Positions 1 through 8,471 of a stretch of DNA of 64,000 nt are shown piece after piece. Under the pieces are notes generated by a model. It saw only the letters and a list, made by a program, of their open reading frames with translations, was not told the origin of the DNA and searched no databases. The stretch is from Listeria cossartiae subsp. cossartiae (GTDB lineage: Bacteria; Bacillota; Bacilli; Lactobacillales; Listeriaceae), in assembly GCF_014224155.1 (NCBI RefSeq), contig NZ_JAASUI010000002.1:186001-250000 (forward strand), read 5' to 3'. Both the position numbers and the translations under genes were made by a program. Position 1 is the first letter of the stretch. Each line of letters starts with the position of its first letter.

Positions 1-552
1 AGCTACACGAAGTCCGCCCATCAGCCATTCTGGAATTTCATTAAGAATAAAATCAACCACGCTTTGCCCGAAAGTCAGCATGATAAATACAGGAACTGCG
101 CGTGATAAAGCCCATGGTAATGCGCCGTACCAAATATTCCGTTTAACCGCCGAGATATTTCCCGAAGCAATGTTAGTATCAATCCGGTGCAAGAAAAATG
201 TATTGGTAAATCTTGCTAAAATATCTAATTGAACCATTAAAAGCCCTACTGGAATCGCAAGCCCAATCGCAAATTCCGCATCCTGACCGGATAAAACGGC
301 AAATACTGTCCCGACAATTGCTCCCGTTGTAAAGTCAGGAATCGATGCTCCGCCGTATGTACCAACCCCTAGAACCATCAGCTGTAACGTGGCCCCAATT
401 GCAAGTCCGAGCACCATGTCACCCATAATGAGTCCAGCAAGCGTTCCTGTTATTACAGGGAAATTAAGTCCTATTACTAAAGTTAAAGCATCAAGAATAG
501 TACAAGCTGCAAGTATAACTAACAATATAATCTGCCAAACTGCTAAATCCAT
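1..552 (-). CDS. PTS system mannose/sorbose-family IIC component (partial, 3' end beyond window)
   Basis: Membrane permease domain of a mannose/fructose/sorbose-family phosphotransferase system. The first 184 codons are present from the ATG at 552; the gene continues past the left edge. The protein is hydrophobic, starts MDLAVWQIILLV, and has the Gly-rich stretch (GDMVLGLAIGATLQLM, then GVGTYGGASIPD) characteristic of the ManY/SorA type IIC family. It lies 22 nt after the IIB gene, in the order GntR-IIA-IIB-IIC. A IID gene is expected next, off the window. The sugar specificity cannot be read from the sequence. Confidence 0.92.
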   Translation of the reverse strand, partial: MDLAVWQIILLVILAACTILDALTLVIGLNFPVITGTLAGLIMGDMVLGLAIGATLQLMVLGVGTYGGASIPDFTTGAIVGTVFAVLSGQDAEFAIGLAIPVGLLMVQLDILARFTNTFFLHRIDTNIASGNISAVKRNIWYGALPWALSRAVPVFIMLTFGQSVVDFILNEIPEWLMGGLRVA

Positions 553-574
553 TGTAGTTCTCCCTTCTTACTAC

Positions 575-1063
575 TTATTTTTTTAATAAACTTGCAAATT
601 CAACTGCATCTTCACTTGGGACCATTTGAGCAGTGATTTTAATGCCTTTTTGGGATAAGTAATCAAAATCTTCCAAATTTTCATCCGTCACGCTTACTGA
701 TTTTTTGATTTGGCGACTTCCTGCTTTCGTCGACATATTTCCAACATTGATTTGGGGAAGTTCCACGCCCGCATCCACTAAACCACGAAGAGCATGCGGT
801 GATTTTACGATTAAGAAAACTTGTTGGCCTGCGTATTTGTCATTATTGATATTATTTGCTGCGCCTTTCACTGTCAAAATGCTTAATTTAACACCAGCTG
901 GTACGGCGGTTTTCAGGGCAATTTTTTCCATATCATTTTTTACAACGGCATCATCAACAATCATGATTCGCGTTGCTTTTATAGTATTTGTCCACATCGT
1001 TGCGACTTGCCCGTGTATTAATCTTTCATCTACGCGTACGTGTTTAATTCCGTTACTTCCCAT
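575..1063 (-). CDS. PTS mannose/sorbose-family IIB component
   Basis: Cytoplasmic phosphocarrier that takes phosphate from IIA and passes it to the sugar at the IIC/IID permease. 162 aa, normal for a stand-alone IIB of this family. It begins with the conserved HVRVDERLIHGQVATMW segment, in which His17 is the expected phosphorylated residue. The ATG shares one base with the stop codon of the IIA gene (TGATG), implying translational coupling, and a GGGGAGG sequence lies just upstream in the end of IIA. Confidence 0.93.
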   Translation of the reverse strand: MGSNGIKHVRVDERLIHGQVATMWTNTIKATRIMIVDDAVVKNDMEKIALKTAVPAGVKLSILTVKGAANNINNDKYAGQQVFLIVKSPHALRGLVDAGVELPQINVGNMSTKAGSRQIKKSVSVTDENLEDFDYLSQKGIKITAQMVPSEDAVEFASLLKK

Positions 1064-1464
1064 CAGTCCTCTTCCTCCCCATCATCGGTTACTATTGTAT
1101 TATTTGCTTTTAGTTCCACGAATTGAATATTTTCTTTTGCGCCAAGTATCGCCCCTTCCAAACTTTCTCCAAGGCTAAGTGGGATGATTAATCCTAGCGA
1201 CAATCCTGATACGACTTTGACTTCTGGATGTTTTGCACGAAACATTTGAGCAGCATTACACGGCGTTCCACCAACAATATCGATTATGATAGCGGTTTCA
1301 TTTCCTGGTGAATAAACTGCCGTGTAGGCGTCTAATACGTCCGTCACCCCCATTTCTTCGGTAAAAGTAACTGCATAAATATTGGTTGTTTGGCCAGTAA
1401 TCATTTGGCAGCTATTCTTCACTTCCTGCGCGTACCGGCCATGTGCTGCGATAATATAATCCAA
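1063..1464 (-). CDS. PTS mannose-family IIA component
   Basis: Cytoplasmic IIA phosphocarrier that accepts phosphate from HPr. 133 aa with the N-terminal IIAAHGRYA motif; His8 corresponds to the active histidine of ManX-type IIA domains. The IVGGTPCNAA segment is also typical. It is a separate IIA protein rather than an IIAB fusion. It follows the GntR regulator by 15 nt and overlaps IIB by one base, so regulator and PTS form one operon. The acidic tail (DDGEEED) is unremarkable. Confidence 0.92.
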   Translation of the reverse strand: MDYIIAAHGRYAQEVKNSCQMITGQTTNIYAVTFTEEMGVTDVLDAYTAVYSPGNETAIIIDIVGGTPCNAAQMFRAKHPEVKVVSGLSLGLIIPLSLGESLEGAILGAKENIQFVELKANNTIVTDDGEEED

Positions 1465-1479
1465 GTAATTAACTCCCTT

Positions 1480-2220
1480 CTATTGTTTTTTCTTTTCAAT
1501 TTCAATAGAGTAAAAATTATGCCGTAAATAACTTTCAATATATTCATAGGGTTGCCCCTCTGGCACATAAGTTATTCTTTCAATATGGTAAAGTGGCAAT
1601 TCGGTATCAATTTCGAGTAATTTAAAATTATTTTTATCTTTTACTGGAAATTCGACTTGAATACGCTCTTTCATCGCTTCGTGCAGAATATTAATGCCAT
1701 ACAGCTCTTTAATGAATTCCGATAAAGAATTAAACTTTTCGAAATTCGTTAAATCGACGTTGATCAAATTGGATTTTGCCATATAGTTGTTTTGCACTGT
1801 CCAAGGCATATCGTCAATAAGACGGATTCGTTGGAAATGAACAATCATGTTTTCAGGTGGAATCTGCAATTTTTTAGCGATTCGCGCATCCTGAATTTCG
1901 TTAATTGCGACTACTTTTGTATGCTCGTTAGTAATTTTTGTTTTACGATTGAATCTTCCGTTCGGCACTGTCGTATATTCATTAAAAATAACTTCTTCGT
2001 TAATAATGGATTTACTAACATAGGTGCCTTTTCCTTGATAACGCGCTAAAATCCCTGCTCGTACTAATTCATGTAATGCGCGAACAACCGTCGTATTACT
2101 AACATTGTATTTCTTTTTCAGTTCATCTTCTGAATAAATTTTTTCCCCAGGCTTAAAAGTTCCGTCACTAATTAATCGCTTGATATCATTGATTATAATA
2201 GCGTATTTTGGTTCCGCCAT
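1480..2220 (-). CDS. GntR/HutC-family transcriptional regulator (UTRA domain)
   Basis: 246 aa regulator with an N-terminal winged helix (about residues 5-70; KYNVSNTTVVRALHELVRAGIL is the recognition region, followed by the GKGTYV wing) and a C-terminal UTRA ligand-binding domain (about 95-240). HutC-subfamily proteins usually bind sugar or sugar-phosphate effectors. It leads the operon containing IIA-IIB-IIC and very likely controls that PTS and itself. Two copies of a palindromic element lie in the upstream region (2249-2282 and 2345-2376). The effector is unknown. Confidence 0.88.
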   Translation of the reverse strand: MAEPKYAIIINDIKRLISDGTFKPGEKIYSEDELKKKYNVSNTTVVRALHELVRAGILARYQGKGTYVSKSIINEEVIFNEYTTVPNGRFNRKTKITNEHTKVVAINEIQDARIAKKLQIPPENMIVHFQRIRLIDDMPWTVQNNYMAKSNLINVDLTNFEKFNSLSEFIKELYGINILHEAMKERIQVEFPVKDKNNFKLLEIDTELPLYHIERITYVPEGQPYEYIESYLRHNFYSIEIEKKKQ

Positions 2221-2248
2221 AACAAATTCCCCCTAAAGCATCCCGCGC

Positions 2249-2282
2249 GTTAACACGTTAAGTTTTAGGTTAATGGTACCAT
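2249..2282. promoter_or_regulatory. Candidate GntR operator, copy proximal to gntR
   Basis: GTTAACACGTTAAGTT at 2249-2264 contains the interrupted palindrome TTAAC-AC-GTTAA (2250-2261). About 12 bp further is ATGGTACCAT (2273-2282), also a perfect palindrome. The 16-bp element recurs exactly at 2345-2360 with GTACCA at a similar distance. A duplicated composite element directly upstream of a GntR gene is a strong operator candidate. That this GntR protein binds it is inference. Confidence 0.6.
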
Positions 2283-2344
2283 GATAATTTTTTGATTGCA
2301 AACTTGAATTAGCCTGCTATCACTGAACTTTTTACTAATAACCG

Positions 2345-2376
2345 GTTAACACGTTAAGTTCATTTTTATAGTACCA
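2345..2376. promoter_or_regulatory. Candidate GntR operator, second copy
   Basis: Exact repeat of GTTAACACGTTAAGTT (2345-2360; palindrome core 2346-2357) followed by AGTACCA around 2370-2376. The two copies are 96 bp apart and lie between the divergent gntR and SH3-C39 genes, so they could control either or both. Confidence 0.6.
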
Positions 2377-2391
2377 CGGGCATTTCATTTA

Positions 2392-2405
2392 TGCAAGCGT
2401 TTTCT
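2392..2405. promoter_or_regulatory. Candidate CcpA (cre) site
   Basis: TGCAAGCGTTTTCT fits the degenerate cre consensus TGWAANCGNTNWCW at all but one position. It lies in the divergent region between a PTS operon and a secreted-protein gene, where catabolite repression would make sense. A single near-match of a degenerate motif is weak evidence. Confidence 0.4.
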
Positions 2406-2460
2406 TTTTATTTTTGAAAAATAGGGTATACATAAGTAATCTGTGTCGAAGGGGGAAATA

Positions 2461-3288
2461 ATGGGGACTTTTTTGGGAAAATGGGGGAAATGGATACTCG
2501 TCTTGGGATTAGTTTTAAGTGTATTTAGTGTTTCTACAACTGGTCAGGCGGCGGCAAAGGAAACGGTGATAAATAAGCAAATGGTAACAACCGCAAGTCT
2601 CAATGTTCGTTCAACCAACGCCACATCAGGAAAAGTTGTCGGCTGGCTTAAAAATAATACAAAATTCAAAGCGATCGCCAAAACATCCAATAACTGGTAT
2701 CGCTTTAGTTTTAAAGGGAAAAACGGCTACGTATCTGGGAAATATGTAAAAGTTGCAACCGCCGCACCAGCTCCCACACCAGCACCGTCAACGCCAAAAA
2801 TTGTGCAAATGAATGTGCCTCTAATCGTTCAGCGCCCGCAATTACCAACCGGCTGCGAAATCACAAACATTGCGATGATGCTACGCTATGCTGGGAAAAA
2901 TGTCGATAAAGTCAAACTCGCCAAAGAAATGAAACGACATAATTCCAATCCGAATTATGGTTTCGTTGGGAATCCTTTTTCTAAAAGTGGCTGGACAATT
3001 TATCCTCCCGCTTTAGTGAATCAAGTGAAAAAATATACCGGAACTGCGAAAAATATGACCGGAACGAATTTAGGCGGTATTAAAAATCAGTTGAATAAAA
3101 AACGGCCTGTTGTGGCTTGGGTTAGTAATTTCCACGGCTTTTCTGTCCACGCAATTACCATCACCGGCTACGATAAGAATAATTTTTACTACAACGACAG
3201 CTGGTCTGGTCAAAAAAACGCCCGAATTTCGCAAAGTTATTTTAATACTTGTTGGAGCAAACAAGCAAAACGCGCGATTTCGTATTGA
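2461..3288 (+). CDS. Secreted SH3-domain protein with C39-like cysteine peptidase domain
   Basis: 275 aa from the ATG at 2461, which has AAGGGGG six bases upstream; an in-frame GTG at 2443 overlaps this ribosome site and is rejected. A signal peptide (hydrophobic core about residues 10-25, cleavage near GQAAA) is followed by a bacterial SH3 domain (about 40-98, with SLNVRS and NGYVSGKYV), an Ala-Pro linker (100-112) and a C39-like peptidase domain (about 117-275). Catalytic-looking residues are Cys132 (PTGCEI), His230 (FSVHAITI) and Asp246 (YNDSW). It is likely cell-wall associated. The substrate is unknown. It is transcribed away from the PTS operon and ends at a strong terminator. Confidence 0.85.
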   Translation: MGTFLGKWGKWILVLGLVLSVFSVSTTGQAAAKETVINKQMVTTASLNVRSTNATSGKVVGWLKNNTKFKAIAKTSNNWYRFSFKGKNGYVSGKYVKVATAAPAPTPAPSTPKIVQMNVPLIVQRPQLPTGCEITNIAMMLRYAGKNVDKVKLAKEMKRHNSNPNYGFVGNPFSKSGWTIYPPALVNQVKKYTGTAKNMTGTNLGGIKNQLNKKRPVVAWVSNFHGFSVHAITITGYDKNNFYYNDSWSGQKNARISQSYFNTCWSKQAKRAISY

Positions 3289-3290
3289 GG

Positions 3291-3325
3291 AAAAACCTGC
3301 TATCCGATTATGGTAGCAGGTTTTT
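3291..3325. terminator. Bidirectional terminator between SH3-C39 gene and lipase-toxin partner gene
   Basis: AAAAACCTGCTA (3291-3302) pairs perfectly with TAGCAGGTTTTT (3314-3325). A-tracts and T-tracts on both sides let it serve the convergent genes on either strand. It forms the left boundary of the toxin cassette. Confidence 0.85.
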
Positions 3326-3753
3326 TATTTATCTAATTTGAGAGACGCTTTACAGTCATAGATTAAATTTTCATTTGGAACAATTTGATAACTACGATAT
3401 TGTGTCATCCAATCTTTTAAAGCATGCCCTGTTTTAGACTCGAATGAGCATTCCATTTGCGTTACAATATCCGCATAATCTGCAAGTAAATCTACCCATA
3501 ACTGGTCAATTCTTGCCAATTCTTGTTTTCCATCTTCTATTATTTCTGATACTTTTTTAGGGACTTCTGATTGTAAATGTTGTTTTTGCATCTGCTTGTC
3601 TAAAGCTCGTTGCGCAGCGATTATATCCGCTCTTTCTTGACTACTTAGTTCTTTATCTTTGTTATCTAACTTAGCTTGTAGTCGCTGTTGCTCTTGTTTT
3701 GCATAATAATCATAGCTCTCTATTTTGCTTGATCTTGGTGAACTCCCGTACAT
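3325..3753 (-). CDS. Small helical protein, putative partner of the adjacent lipase toxin
   Basis: 142 aa from the ATG at 3753, chosen because AAAGGA in the end of the upstream gene sits about 8 nt before it; an ATG at 3762 lacks this spacing. No family is confidently recognised. The first two thirds look alpha-helical and coiled-coil-prone (residues about 12-75 rich in Q, K, E, L), and a WxxLxADYxxIV segment follows. No signal peptide or membrane segment. It directly follows the lipase gene with essentially no gap, so they are co-expressed. In type VII systems small helical proteins pair with the helical targeting domain of LXG toxins; that role is inferred here from position and composition only. 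Confidence 0.6.
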   Translation of the reverse strand: MYGSSPRSSKIESYDYYAKQEQQRLQAKLDNKDKELSSQERADIIAAQRALDKQMQKQHLQSEVPKKVSEIIEDGKQELARIDQLWVDLLADYADIVTQMECSFESKTGHALKDWMTQYRSYQIVPNENLIYDCKASLKLDK

Positions 3754-3755
3754 TT

Positions 3756-4859
3756 CTACCATCCTTTACTATTTTCTTTTATCCAACTTCCTAGTTCTTT
3801 ATCTTTTTTATTAAAGGAAAGTGCAGCATTAATTACTTCTTCTTTAAAACCACTTAATTTTTGAATTGCTTTTCGATTTCCATCATAAAACTCTTCAAAT
3901 TTATCCGTATCATGGAATCTATATACACCATCTTTATATTTCTGTGAGACTTCTGTAAGCACATCATCCACATCCCAATTCGTTAATTCGCTATACTTTC
4001 CACCCTCCCAAGTTTCTTCATCTAGCCTATATCGCAAACGTTGTGACTGGCTCTTCTCCCATTCCTCGTAATCTTGCATAATATTTTCTATCTGGCGCAT
4101 TTTCATAAAAACATCATCTAATCGTCTAATTTGATTGATGATTTCATCTGGTTTAACTAGTAACTCAGCAGAACCATTTTCCCCAAAACACCCTGTAAAA
4201 GTAGACTGCATATGCCCACCGATACCTAGTTTGTCTAATTTATTTTTGCTCGTATTTCGTTTCATTAAAAATTGCTGGTAAAAAACGGTTGCATTCGGAG
4301 GTAACATCCCAACAACATCATCTGAATGATAATAGTCTTTTATTAGATTCCAATATTCTCCGCGTAAAGCTTTTTCTTGCTCTTCTTCTGTTAATTTATT
4401 AAATGATCGCGCAGCAGCAAACGTTACGGCAGGCTTTAAATGTTTCACTGCCTCATACTGAGCCAATCCACCGCCCAAACTATGACCTGTGAAACTATAA
4501 TCCATCGTTCTATATTTTTTCAGTGTTTCATTAACAAATTTATCATAGGATTTAAATTGACTTTGCTTGCTACCATCCTTATCAAGCAAACCTATATTTT
4601 CCTTCCAATCATCTAACTCTTCCGAACCTCTTGAAACAAAAATAATATGATTATATGTTTTTAAATTCCCGCTATTATAGTTTTTGTAGTCTTTTAAAGG
4701 CACCACTGCAATTGCTTGAAGACCGTTGTTTTGGTTTGTGGAGTTGATGGTTATCCATTTTTCTTTATTCTCTATTTGAATTTCCTGTCCGACTTTTAAA
4801 CTTTTATCTTCATAGCATTCCGCTGCTAAATAAAAGTTTGTATCCTCTCTTAATTTCAC
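3756..4859 (-). CDS. Class 3 lipase with C-terminal helical domain; predicted type VII reverse-LXG (TslA-like) toxin
   Basis: 367 aa from a GTG at 4859 (the codon before it is a stop). The N-terminal half is an alpha/beta-hydrolase of the lipase class 3 type: G-H-S-L-G places the nucleophile at Ser127, with Asp180 or Asp181 (YHSDDVVG) and His216 (GIGGHMQ) as the likely triad. The last 130 residues are helical and acidic with no signal peptide. This is the arrangement described for the S. aureus type VII lipase toxin TslA, which carries its LXG-like targeting domain at the C-terminus. The divergent array of four DUF1433 genes, the family of TslA immunity proteins, supports this strongly. The secretion apparatus is not in this window. 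Substrate (phospholipid) is inferred. Confidence 0.75.
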   Translation of the reverse strand: MKLREDTNFYLAAECYEDKSLKVGQEIQIENKEKWITINSTNQNNGLQAIAVVPLKDYKNYNSGNLKTYNHIIFVSRGSEELDDWKENIGLLDKDGSKQSQFKSYDKFVNETLKKYRTMDYSFTGHSLGGGLAQYEAVKHLKPAVTFAAARSFNKLTEEEQEKALRGEYWNLIKDYYHSDDVVGMLPPNATVFYQQFLMKRNTSKNKLDKLGIGGHMQSTFTGCFGENGSAELLVKPDEIINQIRRLDDVFMKMRQIENIMQDYEEWEKSQSQRLRYRLDEETWEGGKYSELTNWDVDDVLTEVSQKYKDGVYRFHDTDKFEEFYDGNRKAIQKLSGFKEEVINAALSFNKKDKELGSWIKENSKGW

Positions 4860-4905
4860 TCACATTCAGCTCTTTTCTATGTTATTATTTTTATGAGGTG
4901 AAAAC

Positions 4906-5289
4906 ATGAAAAAAAGAAATATTGTAATTTTTTCCATTATTATAATACTTAGTTGCATTGGAGGATACATAATTTTGAAAAAACATCAAGAAAATGTGGA
5001 AAGAGAAGCGTTCCTAAAAGAAGAGTCTCCTAGAATTGAACAATTTTTAAAATATAACTATAGCAATATTAATAAAGTAACTTTTACTCATGTAAAGGTT
5101 TCGCCTATGGGAATCCCTTATATTGAAGGGTATATTAACGATGATAAAGAGCTTGCTTTTAGTGCATCTATATTCGAAGACCACTTTGAAAGAAGTATCA
5201 GTATACCAAAACAGGTTGGAGAATGGAGCAAATATGAGGTTGATAAATCTGTAACTGAAATTCAACAAGAAAAAGACAAAAATCCTTGA
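4906..5289 (+). CDS. DUF1433-family protein, copy 1 (putative lipase immunity protein)
   Basis: 127 aa, ATG with GAGGTG ribosome site. One N-terminal hydrophobic segment (about residues 5-24) ends with ILSC, a plausible lipobox with lipidation at Cys17; the rest is a soluble domain predicted to face outward. DUF1433 lipoproteins (TilA/TilB) protect S. aureus from the type VII lipase TslA, so an immunity role against the divergent lipase (46 bp away) is inferred. The 28-residue block after the anchor (from KKHQENVERE) is nearly identical to copy 3. The stop codon is embedded in the ribosome site of copy 2 (TGAGGTGA). Confidence 0.75.
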   Translation: MKKRNIVIFSIIIILSCIGGYIILKKHQENVEREAFLKEESPRIEQFLKYNYSNINKVTFTHVKVSPMGIPYIEGYINDDKELAFSASIFEDHFERSISIPKQVGEWSKYEVDKSVTEIQQEKDKNP

Positions 5290-5300
5290 GGTGAACTTCT

Positions 5301-5696
5301 TTGAAAAAACAGCCTATTATTCTCATCTCTATTTTAATCATCGTGCTATGTTCGTTATGTGGATTTTTATTTTGGAAAAAATATGAAAATCAAAATACTA
5401 ACAGGATATTCACTCAACAAAAACCAAGAATTGAAGCGTTTTTCGATTATAATTACAATGGTATTAATGAAATTACTTTAACTAGTTTACAGGAAAATCC
5501 AACTGGTGTAGTTCACATTAAAGGTTATCTAAATGGGGATGAAGATTTATGGATTGATGCTGGACTCTTTGATTCAGCTGGAGTAGAGATAGTAAATTCT
5601 GCAAAAGAAGTAGATGAAAAGTTTCTGAAAACTGAAAACGAAGAAAATATAAAAACAGTTTCTGAAATCCAACAAGAAAAAAACAAAAATCCTTGA
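5301..5696 (+). CDS. DUF1433-family protein, copy 2, divergent (putative immunity protein)
   Basis: 131 aa, TTG start with GAGGTGA overlapping the preceding stop. N-terminal anchor MKKQPIILISILII is shared with copy 4, but the central domain is the most divergent of the four (no SPMG or LKYNY block identical to the others, instead ENPTGVVHIKGYL). No acceptable lipobox is seen: its two cysteines are each preceded by Leu, so it may be a membrane-anchored rather than lipidated protein. The C-terminus (TVSEIQQEKNKNP) matches the others. It probably protects against a variant toxin or adds dose; this is inference. Confidence 0.7.
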   Translation: MKKQPIILISILIIVLCSLCGFLFWKKYENQNTNRIFTQQKPRIEAFFDYNYNGINEITLTSLQENPTGVVHIKGYLNGDEDLWIDAGLFDSAGVEIVNSAKEVDEKFLKTENEENIKTVSEIQQEKNKNP

Positions 5697-5707
5697 GGTG
5701 AAGACCT

Positions 5708-6091
5708 TTGAAGAAATACACAATTTTTATTCTTTTTTTAATTTTAATCATAGTTTTTAGTGGGGTTTTATTTTGGAAAAAACATCAAGAAAATGTGGAA
5801 AGAGAAGCATTCCTAAAAGAAGAGTCCCCTAGAATTGAACAATTTTTGAAGTATAACTATAACAATATTAACAAATTGAACTTTACTCATGTTAAAGTTT
5901 CTCCTATGGGGATTACATACATAGAAGGGTTTATCAATAATGACGAAAATCTATTTTTCAGTGCTACTATTTATGATGAACATTTTGAAAATAGCATTAG
6001 TGTCCCTGAAGATGTTAGCAATTGGCGTAAAAACGAAATAAATAAAACTGTTTCCGAAATTCAGCAACAAGAAAAAGACAAAAATCCTTGA
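5708..6091 (+). CDS. DUF1433-family protein, copy 3 (putative immunity protein, no lipobox Cys)
   Basis: 127 aa, TTG start with the same stop-embedded GAGGTGA. The domain is very close to copy 1 (HQENVEREAFLKEESPRIEQ shared), but the N-terminal anchor (MKKYTIFILFLILIIVFSG) contains no cysteine at all, so it cannot be a lipoprotein and should be a single-pass membrane protein if expressed. The near-identical DNA with copy 1 points to recent duplication or gene conversion. Confidence 0.7.
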   Translation: MKKYTIFILFLILIIVFSGVLFWKKHQENVEREAFLKEESPRIEQFLKYNYNNINKLNFTHVKVSPMGITYIEGFINNDENLFFSATIYDEHFENSISVPEDVSNWRKNEINKTVSEIQQQEKDKNP

Positions 6092-6102
6092 GGTGAACTT
6101 CT

Positions 6103-6492
6103 TTGAAAAAACAGCCTATTATTATCGTATCTATTTTAATCATCATTTTGAGTTGTTTTACTGGCTATGTATTTTGGAAAAAATATGAAATTCATCTAGC
6201 AAATGAAACTCTTTTAAAAGAAGAAGCCCCACGAATCGAAAAATATTTAAAATATAACTATAATAATATTGAGAACGTAACCTTTACTAAGGCTGATTTT
6301 ACAGGAATGGGTACTCCATACATAGAAGGATATGTTAACGGTGATAAGGATCTATACTTCACAACTTCTATTTATAACGATCATTTTGAAAAAAATGTTG
6401 GAATGCCAATAGAAATGTATGAATGGGCTAAATATCCCGTAGATAAAACGGTAACCGAAATCCAACAACAAGAAAACTCAAAAACACAATAA
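6103..6492 (+). CDS. DUF1433-family protein, copy 4 (putative immunity protein)
   Basis: 129 aa, TTG start, same intergenic sequence as between copies 1 and 2. The N-terminal segment resembles copy 2 (MKKQPIIIVSILII) but has the ILSC lipobox-like motif of copy 1, and its central domain resembles copies 1 and 3 (LKYNYNNIENVTFT, GTPYIEGYVNGD). The mixture makes it a mosaic of the other copies. It is the last gene before a strong terminator. Confidence 0.75.
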   Translation: MKKQPIIIVSILIIILSCFTGYVFWKKYEIHLANETLLKEEAPRIEKYLKYNYNNIENVTFTKADFTGMGTPYIEGYVNGDKDLYFTTSIYNDHFEKNVGMPIEMYEWAKYPVDKTVTEIQQQENSKTQ

Positions 6493-6496
6493 AACA

Positions 6497-6530
6497 AAAC
6501 CCCCACCTTCATCACCGAAAGTGGGGGTTT
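6497..6530. terminator. Bidirectional terminator ending the DUF1433 array
   Basis: AAACCCCCAC (6497-6506) pairs perfectly with GTGGGGGTTT (6521-6530) across a 14-nt loop. It separates the plus-strand immunity array from the minus-strand bglA gene and forms the right boundary of the toxin cassette. Confidence 0.85.
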
Positions 6531-6538
6531 CCTATATC

Positions 6539-7987
<1,449 letters not shown>

Positions 7988-8019
7988 TCACGAATATAAT
8001 TTACTTCTCCACTATAAAA

Positions 8020-8037
8020 TATGTAATGCATTACATA
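8020..8037. promoter_or_regulatory. 18-bp perfect palindrome upstream of bglA, candidate operator
   Basis: TATGTAATGCATTACATA is a perfect palindrome 48 bp upstream of the bglA start. On the minus strand a TTGCTA at 8041-8036 precedes it and an AT-rich TTTATA follows 17 bp later, so it would sit between weak -35 and -10 elements. No regulator gene is adjacent. The binding protein is unknown. Confidence 0.55.
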
Positions 8038-8092
8038 GCAAGCGATAATTTTAAATTTTTTTTAGAAAAGCTGTTACCCCCTTTAAAAATGC

Positions 8093-8128
8093 AAAAAAAC
8101 TGGCACAGAAAATGAATTCTATACCAGT
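8093..8128 (-). terminator. Terminator of the qoxABCD operon
   Basis: On the minus strand ACTGGTATAGAA (8128-8117) pairs along 12 bp, with two G-T wobbles, with TTCTGTGCCAGT (8110-8099), followed by seven T residues. Confidence 0.85.
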
Positions 8129-8137
8129 CTTTTTAAA

Positions 8138-8470
8138 TTATAACAAATGATTCATATGGCCAATTTCCATTACCCAATAAGAACCAATAACTACGACAAT
8201 CGCAATAAATGCTGCGAATAAAATATTACCGATTTGGATTTTACCATCGCGGCCTTCTGTCATATGCATGAACATCAGAAGCTGTAGGGCTGCCTGAATG
8301 AACGCAAAGATGAAAATAATAACTACCTTAACATTGGTTGTTAGCGTCGAATAAAGAGCCACCCAGACTGCTAGAAGCGTCAAAATAACCGATAGCGCAA
8401 AGCCAACAATATGTTTCCAAGGAATGCCACCTTCTGCATGTGCTGCATTTGATTTATTATTTTGTGTCAT
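8138..8470 (-). CDS. qoxD: Quinol oxidase subunit IV (aa3-type)
   Basis: 110 aa with three hydrophobic segments, matching cytochrome aa3 quinol oxidase subunit IV. The FIFAFIQAALQLLMFMHM segment is characteristic of the CyoD/QoxD family. Last gene of qoxABCD, two bases after qoxC, and followed by the operon terminator. Confidence 0.93.
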   Translation of the reverse strand: MTQNNKSNAAHAEGGIPWKHIVGFALSVILTLLAVWVALYSTLTTNVKVVIIFIFAFIQAALQLLMFMHMTEGRDGKIQIGNILFAAFIAIVVVIGSYWVMEIGHMNHLL

Positions 8471-8471
8471 A

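Noticed and set aside
705..1178. 157-codon plus-strand ORF opposite PTS IIA/IIB
   Set aside because: Antisense to two convincing PTS genes with no ribosome site of its own.
2401..2443. SigB promoter based on GGGTAT near 2428
   Set aside because: No GTTT -35 element at the required 13-15 bp spacing.
5301..6091. Frameshift or pseudogene status for DUF1433 copies using TTG starts
   Set aside because: Each is a full-length open frame with an identical ribosome site and the same C-terminal motif, so they appear intact.
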